A stretch of 6,544 bases of DNA from Clostridia bacterium (lineage in GTDB: Bacteria > Bacillota > Clostridia > Oscillospirales > CAG-272): NCBI GenBank assembly GCA_017452335.1, contig JAFTMP010000100.1, forward strand, positions 1 to 6,544, given 5' to 3'. The notes beneath the pieces are model-generated. The model worked only from the letters and a program-made list of their open reading frames with translations, searched no databases and was not told the DNA's origin. The translations under genes were made by a program, and so were the position numbers. Shown one piece after another: positions 1-4,854 of the stretch (its first letter is position 1; each line of letters opens with the position of its first letter).

Positions 1-943
1 AGTTAAAGCCGCATACCGGCTGAAAGCCCTGTCCAAAGCCGATCATCATGGAGGAAATGAGCATCATCAGCTTGGATACGATGCCGAAAGCAGATTTGAT
101 GGCTTCCGCACTGATCGCTTCACTCTGCGCCATATAACAGCAGTGCATCAGCGAAACGCTCATCACCGATGCAACGCCCTGTCTGCAAAGGGACGGAAGT
201 CCTCCGCGCACGATCTCCTTGTAATAAAAGAGCTTAAAGGATACATGCTTAATCGAAAGGCGCACGTTATCTGAAAAGAAGCGCGTACAGATCAACAATA
301 CCACAAAGCTCATAGCCTGGCAAGCCACCGTTGCGATCGCCGCTCCCGCCACCTGCATTTTCGGCACAAGCAGTGCATCAAGCAAAATATTTAACACCGC
401 CCCCGATGCCAACCCCACCATGGCAAAGGTTGCATTTCCTTGAAAACGAAGTTGGTTATTCAGCACGATAGAACCGCACATCACAGGCGCCCCCAACAAA
501 ATGATCTGCATGTATTCCTTGGTATATTCAAGTGCCTGCGCATTTTCGGTGGATGCCGAAAGCTTTGCAAGAGGCTCCAAAAACATGGTGCCAAAGACCA
601 GCACCAGAAGCCCAACGAACACTGCAGAAAAGAAGCCGGTGGAAGCCATCTTTTTGCACTTATCATATTCTTTGTTTCCAAGCGCTCTTGAAATATAGTT
701 GCCCGAGCCTTGTCCGAATAAAAAGCCGAGTGCCTGTATAATATTCATCAAAGCATAAGCCGCAGTTACTGCCGCCGTTGCATTTACATCACCAAGCTGA
801 CCGACAAAATAGGTATCCGCCAAATTATAAAGGGTGGTCACAAGCATGCTGACCATGGTGGGAATTGCCAGCCTGATCACCAATCCCCGTACCGGCGCCG
901 TGGTCATTTTGATGTATTTTTCACTTTGTATATCTCGTTGCAT
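1..943 (-). CDS. MATE family efflux transporter, N-terminal part (3' end outside window)
   Basis: Integral membrane transporter of the MATE (multidrug and toxic compound extrusion) family, which exports drugs or metabolites using a Na+ or H+ gradient; the substrate cannot be told from sequence. I translated the minus strand from the ATG at 943: 314 codons stay open to the window edge. Family MATE proteins have about 450 residues and 12 helices, so about two thirds is present. Visible hallmarks are an early helix with LYNLADTYFVGQLGD (residues 38-52), the following segment with GQGSGNYISRALG (77-89), and GFGQGFQPVCGFN (302-314), which matches the conserved Q-P-x-x-G-F-N-Y-G stretch that opens the later helices of the second half. 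The start is supported by a GGGGAA motif 6 nt upstream; the next Met (residue 13) would lose the usual hydrophilic N-terminus. The gene lies 47 nt after prfA and is probably cotranscribed with it. The family is sure; drug resistance is not shown. Confidence 0.93.
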   Translation of the reverse strand, partial: MQRDIQSEKYIKMTTAPVRGLVIRLAIPTMVSMLVTTLYNLADTYFVGQLGDVNATAAVTAAYALMNIIQALGFLFGQGSGNYISRALGNKEYDKCKKMASTGFFSAVFVGLLVLVFGTMFLEPLAKLSASTENAQALEYTKEYMQIILLGAPVMCGSIVLNNQLRFQGNATFAMVGLASGAVLNILLDALLVPKMQVAGAAIATVACQAMSFVVLLICTRFFSDNVRLSIKHVSFKLFYYKEIVRGGLPSLCRQGVASVMSVSLMHCCYMAQSEAISAEAIKSAFGIVSKLMMLISSMMIGFGQGFQPVCGFN

Positions 944-953
944 AGTATTCCCC
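944..953 (-). promoter_or_regulatory. Ribosome binding site of the MATE gene
   Basis: On the minus strand the gap ends GGGGAATACT followed by the ATG at 943. The purine run GGGGAA is a weak match to the Shine-Dalgarno core at a normal 6-nt spacing. It supports this ATG over the in-frame Met 12 codons later. The rest of the 47-nt gap after prfA shows no terminator hairpin, so read-through from prfA is expected. Confidence 0.55.
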
Positions 954-990
954 AATATTCTCACAAAAGAATTTTAACTACAGGGTCACA

Positions 991-2052
991 TTACTCTTCC
1001 GTCAATTTTCTTGCCGCTTCCTCTGAGGCAAGAGCACGAATCAGCGGATCAAGATCGCCGTCAAGCTGTGCCGTCAGTGTATACAGCGTTAAACCGATGC
1101 GGTGATCGGTGATTCTTCCTTGCGGGTAGTTATAGGTACGGATCCGCTCACTGCGATCACCGGTGCCCACCTGCTCTCTTCTCTGTCCTGCAATTGATTC
1201 CTGCTGCTCGCGCATTTTCATGTCGTAAAGTCTTGTACGCAAGAGCTTGAGTGCTTTATCCTTGTTTTTAAACTGGCTTCGCTCTTCATCACATTCGATC
1301 ACAATGCCGCTTGGCTTGTGTGTCAAACGAACGGCAGATTCGGTTTTATTGATATGCTGTCCGCCTGCACCCGAGCTTTTGCAGGATTCAATGGTGATAT
1401 CGGATGGATCAATATGCACCTCCACTTCATCCGCCTCGGGAAGAACGGCAACCGAAACGGTAGAGGTCTGAATGCGCCCCTGGGACTCGGTTTCGGGGAC
1501 TCTTTGCACTCGGTGAACGCCCGATTCAAATTTAAAGTGGGAATAGGCTCCTTGACCGGAAACCAAAAAGTCAATTTCTCTGTAGCCCCCAAGCTCTGTG
1601 GGATTTTCGGACATGCGTTCGGTTTTATAGCCCATTTTATCGGCATACATGCCATACATTCTAAAAAGGTCTGCCGCAAAAAGCGCCGCCTCCTCGCCAC
1701 CCGCGCAAGCGCGGATCTCTACCACCACGTTCTTTCCATCCATTGGATCGGGTGGGATCAAGAGTAATCGAATCTCTTCTTCAAGAACGCTTTTGCGTTC
1801 CTTAGCATCCTTTAAATCTTCTTTGGCAAGCTCGGCAAGCTCCTTATCGCCCATTTCCAACAGCTCTAATGCCTCATCAATTCTACTTGTCGCCTCTTTA
1901 TATTCCTCGTATTTGGCAATCAGCGCGGACATGTCGCTGTATTCCTTCATCAATTCCTTATACTGTGCACTGCCCGGAGCAACTTGACCGCCGCCCAAAA
2001 GATCCCCAAGCTGCTCATAGCGTTCAGCCGCTTTTCTTAGTTTTTCAATCAT
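991..2052 (-). CDS. prfA: Peptide chain release factor 1 (RF1)
   Basis: Cytoplasmic class I release factor that recognises UAA and UAG in the ribosomal A site and triggers hydrolysis of peptidyl-tRNA. The protein has 353 residues, close to the usual 355-360. An N-terminal helical, Glu/Lys-rich domain (about 1-100) is followed by the conserved core. The codon-recognition tripeptide is PET at 186-188 in RVQRVPETESQGRIQTS; a P-x-T tripeptide is the RF1 signature, whereas RF2 has SPF. The peptidyl hydrolysis loop carries GGQ at 230-232 in SSGAGGQHINKTESAVR, and the domain closes with RSERIRTYNYPQGRITDHR (300-318). The start ATG has a good GGAG motif 6 nt upstream. It begins 13 nt after the sirtuin stop codon, so the two are probably cotranscribed and perhaps translationally coupled. 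The gene prmC, whose product methylates the GGQ glutamine and which often adjoins prfA, is not next to it here. Confidence 0.98.
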   Translation of the reverse strand: MIEKLRKAAERYEQLGDLLGGGQVAPGSAQYKELMKEYSDMSALIAKYEEYKEATSRIDEALELLEMGDKELAELAKEDLKDAKERKSVLEEEIRLLLIPPDPMDGKNVVVEIRACAGGEEAALFAADLFRMYGMYADKMGYKTERMSENPTELGGYREIDFLVSGQGAYSHFKFESGVHRVQRVPETESQGRIQTSTVSVAVLPEADEVEVHIDPSDITIESCKSSGAGGQHINKTESAVRLTHKPSGIVIECDEERSQFKNKDKALKLLRTRLYDMKMREQQESIAGQRREQVGTGDRSERIRTYNYPQGRITDHRIGLTLYTLTAQLDGDLDPLIRALASEEAARKLTEE

Positions 2053-2065
2053 ACCTCTCTCCCCG
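2053..2065 (-). promoter_or_regulatory. Ribosome binding site of prfA filling the sirtuin-prfA gap
   Basis: The whole 13-nt gap reads CGGGGAGAGAGGT on the minus strand, directly after the sirtuin TGA and before the prfA ATG. GGAG lies 6 nt from the start codon, and a second purine run AGAGG is closer. With no space for a promoter, prfA must be transcribed from upstream, and a ribosome ending on the sirtuin could restart here. Confidence 0.8.
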
Positions 2066-2788
2066 TCAATTTACTTCAATAGCGCCCAAAACCTCTCCAA
2101 CCGATCCGCAAATCACTAGATCACACATCTCGTCTGCCGCCGTTTTGGAGCGGTTTACGATCACCATGTGTTTTCCTCTGAAATATTGAACCAGCCCTGC
2201 GGCAGGATAAACGCTCATGGAGGTTCCTGCAATGATCAGTAAATCCGCTCCGGCAATGGCGTTGATCGCACCATCTACAACATCATCGTCCAGTGCTTCT
2301 CCATACATCACCACATCGGGTCGGATCATTTTTCCGCAGGTACATCGCGGATACTCCTCATACAAGGGTAATTCACTTTGGCTGTATCGCTTATAGCAAC
2401 CCACACAATAGTTTTTCTCAAGCGTCCCGTGCAGTTCAAATACCGTTTTACTTCCTGCCGCTTGGTGAAGTCCATCAATGTTCTGAGTCACTACCGCACG
2501 AAGCTTTCCTGCCCGCTCCAGCTCTGCCAACTTATAATGTGCTGCATTGGGACGCGCATCGGGATAGATCAGCTTGTCTTTATAAAATCTGTAAAACTCC
2601 TTCGGGTTTGAATAGAGGAAGGAGTGGGACAGAATCGTTTCGGGGGGATAGTCATATCTCATATTATAAAGCCCATCAACCGAGCGAAAATCGGGAATTC
2701 CGCTCTCTGTAGACACGCCCGCACCGCCAAAAAAGACAACACTATTGCTCTCGTCAATATATTTTTGAAGCGTTTTGATCTTTTCCAT
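2066..2788 (-). CDS. cobB: Sir2-family NAD-dependent protein deacylase (sirtuin)
   Basis: Cytoplasmic NAD-dependent lysine deacylase that removes acyl groups from proteins, giving nicotinamide and O-acyl-ADP-ribose. At 240 residues it is a typical bacterial sirtuin core with no extension. Motifs in order: NAD-binding GGAGVSTESGIPDFRS (21-36), TQNIDGLH (101-108), the catalytic His120 in ELHG, four zinc Cys (128, 131, 149, 151), GTSMSV (188-193) and VNRSKT (211-216). The zinc ligands are CxxC then CxC, rather than the commoner CxxC pair. Lining up the PNAAH block with E. coli CobB puts Tyr66 at the CobB Tyr92 position but Tyr69 at Arg95. The Tyr-x-x-Arg pair of desuccinylases is therefore broken, and I infer a preference for acetyl groups. 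The ATG has AAAGGA 9 nt upstream. It follows a hairpin and probably heads a sirtuin-prfA-MATE unit. The symbol is a family-level label; srtN-like naming would be equally fair. Confidence 0.95.
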   Translation of the reverse strand: MEKIKTLQKYIDESNSVVFFGGAGVSTESGIPDFRSVDGLYNMRYDYPPETILSHSFLYSNPKEFYRFYKDKLIYPDARPNAAHYKLAELERAGKLRAVVTQNIDGLHQAAGSKTVFELHGTLEKNYCVGCYKRYSQSELPLYEEYPRCTCGKMIRPDVVMYGEALDDDVVDGAINAIAGADLLIIAGTSMSVYPAAGLVQYFRGKHMVIVNRSKTAADEMCDLVICGSVGEVLGAIEVN

Positions 2789-2803
2789 CTGTTTTCATCC
2801 TTT
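2789..2803 (-). promoter_or_regulatory. Ribosome binding site of the sirtuin gene
   Basis: The minus strand reads AAAGGATGAAAACAG before the ATG at 2788. AAAGGA (2803-2798) is a fair Shine-Dalgarno match, 9 nt from the start. The ATG inside GGATGA is out of frame with the sirtuin, so the start at 2788 is favoured. The site sits just past the hairpin at 2812-2844, so that structure should not cover it. Confidence 0.6.
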
Positions 2804-2808
2804 CCCTT

Positions 2809-2844
2809 AAAATCGGGCGCTTACACATCGTGAAAGCGCCCGAT
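2809..2844 (-). terminator. Hairpin with short U-run, probable weak rho-independent terminator of the peptidase gene
   Basis: The arms ATCGGGCGCTT and AAGCGCCCGAT (plus-strand 2812-2822 and 2834-2844) are a perfect 11-bp inverted repeat. The 11-nt loop can add a CAC/GTG mini-stem with an ATC triloop beyond one mismatch. Read on the minus strand, the stem is followed by UUUU (2812-2809, the first base also closing the stem) and then AAGGG. The plus-strand side has no T-run directly after it, so the minus strand is the likely direction. It begins 30 nt after the stop of the peptidase gene, where a terminator is expected. The U-run is short, so partial read-through into the sirtuin gene is likely. 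Confidence 0.7.
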
Positions 2845-2874
2845 CAAAACAATCATTTTATGATAGATAAGAGC

Positions 2875-4839
2875 TTACTTGTGTTTCTTGACAAAGACCA
2901 CTACGACCACACCGATTACCGCTACGGCTACAACAGAAACGATGATAATAATAACAACAGCACCGCTATTGCCACCATCACTGTCATTACCGTTATTATC
3001 GGGCTTTTCCGCAGAAGGCTTCTTTTCGTCAGAAGGATTCTCATCTTCGGAAGGAGAAACGACAGGCGCATTGGATTCTTCGGAAACACTGGGTTCTTCG
3101 GGAGAAGAAGGTACAACAGGCTCTACTTCCTTGGTTTCAAGGCTGATCACAGCATTCTCGCTAACCGTCAGCTCAAGCTGACCCTTATCATTCTTAGTAA
3201 GCGCCTTGCCTGTATCGGTCTTACCGATCACCTCTATGTTTTCCGCATCGCCGGAAGGCGTCACATCAACAGCAACGGTATTGCCTTCGCAGTAATATGC
3301 AGAGAATGCCTCAAAATCAACACCCTGCTGCTTCTGTGCTTCGTCAAGGGTAACCTTGAATACCTTCTGATCAAAATAATAGTTCTTGGTAACAGAAACC
3401 TTTTCGCCGCCCTCGGGGATCTCAATTTCCGCAATTACTTCTCCGCGGTTGTTCTTCAAACGCAGAGCATGAACAGTCACTTCACCCTTTCTTGCCTGCA
3501 CGCGGATACCGTAGGTATAATCACCGATCTTCGCTTCATCAGCAATCAGAGAATTGTATCCAACCGAGAAGGTGCCCTTTGCTTCATCGCCGTTCTTTTC
3601 GCCGTCGATTGCAAAATAATCACCTGCACCCAATTCATCGTAGTCGGGGTGATAGTTGGTGTAAGAGAACATGTAAAGAGAGGTGCTCTCGGTTTTGTGG
3701 GTTTCGTTGTTTCTGGTAAGAGGAACAAGGTTGATAGACTCTCTGTTCTTGGTGCTCACTTCTGCTTCCACATACAGCTCGGGAAGTCCTTCAATGATAT
3801 CCTTTTCCCAGTCGGTGAAGCAGAACTGGTCCATGGTGATCACGCGGTTCTCAAAGTTCAGCTCTTCAAACTCGGAGCGCTCATTGAGTGCGTCGTACAT
3901 CAGCCATACATAGCCGTCGTTCATCCAATCCTCGCCCCAAGAGTTGGAAACCTGGAACGCACCCTTCAAGGTTACGCCGTTTACCTCAAAAGCGATTTCA
4001 TCGTCATATCCAACAATGGAAAGCTGGTGACCGCCTGCCAAATCGCCTCTGGAATAGATCATTGCGTGGTCGGTCTTTTTACCCAGCGTACCGGTATCCA
4101 CAATTTTACCAAGAGACTTGCCGGTATCGGGATCCTTGTTACTGCTGTACTGCCATGCGGCAGAAAGTCCGCCGGTTACAACAACATTACCGGCATTGAG
4201 CGCTTCTTTTACCTTATTTAAAAGCGCCTTGCCGTCCTCGGTAGTAGTCAACTCCAACTTACCGTCTACCTTGCCCAGCGCGTGGTTTCCGCCAACCCAG
4301 ATCTGTTCATAAGAAGCAAGACGATACTTCATTGCCTCTTCCATCTGCTGCTCGGTAATATCCCAAGCGATCGCGGTAGCACTAAACTTTTTCAAACCTG
4401 TAAATCCATGCACAAAAAACGCCTTGCTCTTAGGATGGAGCAGGAAGGAAGACTTGTCCATGGTTACAGCACCCTGCTCCATGAGAATGTGATACACCCA
4501 AGCCGTACCGGAACCGGAAAAGCCGAATGTCCATTTGGGTGCAAAGAGATACTGAAGCTCACCCGAAGCAGGTTCAAACTTGATTTCGGGATGATTCTTG
4601 CGAATGTACTTGGATACAGCATTGGTATACTGCGTATATGTAATTGCGCAGGACGCACAGCATCCCACTTCGCCTTGGTTTACAATGGGAGGAAGGTCAG
4701 GTGTGCCGATCAAAGAAAAAGACTTCGGAACAGTTCCTTCTTTAACTTGATCGTTATCGGTTTCATCCGCGCTCACGCAAATCACCGTAGAAGGAATGAG
4801 CATCAGCACTGCCAGCAGCAGAATTAAAAATCGTTTCAT
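2875..4839 (-). CDS. Secreted, membrane-anchored papain-like (C1 family) cysteine peptidase
   Basis: Predicted to hydrolyse peptides outside the cell; the target is unknown. The 654 residues show a signal peptide (MKRFLILLLAVLML core, likely cut after VSA at 24), a C1 protease domain (about 37-340), an unassigned region rich in predicted beta strands (about 350-570), a Pro/Ser/Glu/Asp/Asn stalk (571-626), a Val/Ile transmembrane helix (627-650) and a KKHK tail. The papain set is present: oxyanion Gln55 in IVNQGEVGCCASCA, nucleophile Cys61, His271 in GGHQLSIVGYDDE and Asn299 in VSNSWGEDW. The residue after the Cys is Ala, not the papain Trp, and Cys60 precedes it. The mature-like motif VPKSFSL begins only about 12 residues past the cleavage site, so no inhibitory prodomain fits. 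No LPXTG sorting signal is visible; anchoring is by the helix. The ATG has AAGGAGA 8 nt upstream. It is 12 nt after ygiQ and probably shares its transcript. Family assignment is firm, activity inferred. Confidence 0.9.
   Translation of the reverse strand: MKRFLILLLAVLMLIPSTVICVSADETDNDQVKEGTVPKSFSLIGTPDLPPIVNQGEVGCCASCAITYTQYTNAVSKYIRKNHPEIKFEPASGELQYLFAPKWTFGFSGSGTAWVYHILMEQGAVTMDKSSFLLHPKSKAFFVHGFTGLKKFSATAIAWDITEQQMEEAMKYRLASYEQIWVGGNHALGKVDGKLELTTTEDGKALLNKVKEALNAGNVVVTGGLSAAWQYSSNKDPDTGKSLGKIVDTGTLGKKTDHAMIYSRGDLAGGHQLSIVGYDDEIAFEVNGVTLKGAFQVSNSWGEDWMNDGYVWLMYDALNERSEFEELNFENRVITMDQFCFTDWEKDIIEGLPELYVEAEVSTKNRESINLVPLTRNNETHKTESTSLYMFSYTNYHPDYDELGAGDYFAIDGEKNGDEAKGTFSVGYNSLIADEAKIGDYTYGIRVQARKGEVTVHALRLKNNRGEVIAEIEIPEGGEKVSVTKNYYFDQKVFKVTLDEAQKQQGVDFEAFSAYYCEGNTVAVDVTPSGDAENIEVIGKTDTGKALTKNDKGQLELTVSENAVISLETKEVEPVVPSSPEEPSVSEESNAPVVSPSEDENPSDEKKPSAEKPDNNGNDSDGGNSGAVVIIIIVSVVAVAVIGVVVVVFVKKHK
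2962..3129 (-). repeat. Low-complexity stalk coding region of the peptidase
   Basis: This stretch encodes residues 571-626, almost only Pro, Ser, Glu, Asp, Asn, Lys and Gly, with loosely repeated pieces such as SSPEEPSVSEES, SPSEDENPSDEKKPSAEKP and NNGNDSDGGNSG. In the DNA, TTCTTCGG-like units recur on the plus strand between about 3045 and 3110. Such acidic linkers commonly lift an extracellular domain through the Gram-positive cell wall. The repeats are imperfect and could vary in length between strains. Confidence 0.6.
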
Positions 4840-4854
4840 GGTTAAATCTCCTTA
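4840..4854 (-). promoter_or_regulatory. Strong ribosome binding site of the peptidase gene, overlapping the ygiQ stop codon
   Basis: The minus strand reads TAAGGAGATTTAACC before the peptidase ATG at 4839. The TAA (4854-4852) is the ygiQ stop codon, and AAGGAGA is a near-perfect Shine-Dalgarno sequence 8 nt from the start. The overlap fixes this ATG as the start and leaves no room for a separate promoter in the 12-nt gap. Confidence 0.85.

Noticed and set aside
139..382. The 12-base word AGCAGTGCATCA occurs twice, near 139 and 371.
   Set aside because: The two copies are read in different codon phases of the MATE gene, so they do not reflect a protein or DNA repeat and are likely chance.
440..741. 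Short plus- and minus-strand open frames within 440-741.
   Set aside because: This region is covered by the MATE gene on the minus strand, whose conserved motifs run on both sides in a single unbroken frame.
2855..2894. Possible promoter before the sirtuin on the minus strand: TTGTCA (2894-2889) with TATCAT or TAAAAT further on.
   Set aside because: The spacings to the two -10-like boxes are 23 and 28 nt, far from the usual 17, and neither -10 has its own -35.
2830..4221. Long open frame of 463 codons on the plus strand, opposite the peptidase gene.
   Set aside because: It begins with GTG inside the hairpin, has no ribosome binding site and translates to a non-family protein with low-complexity Asn/Ile/Thr runs. 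The opposite strand carries a clear C1 peptidase with catalytic residues, signal peptide and strong ribosome binding site. The open frame is a by-product of that gene's codon use.
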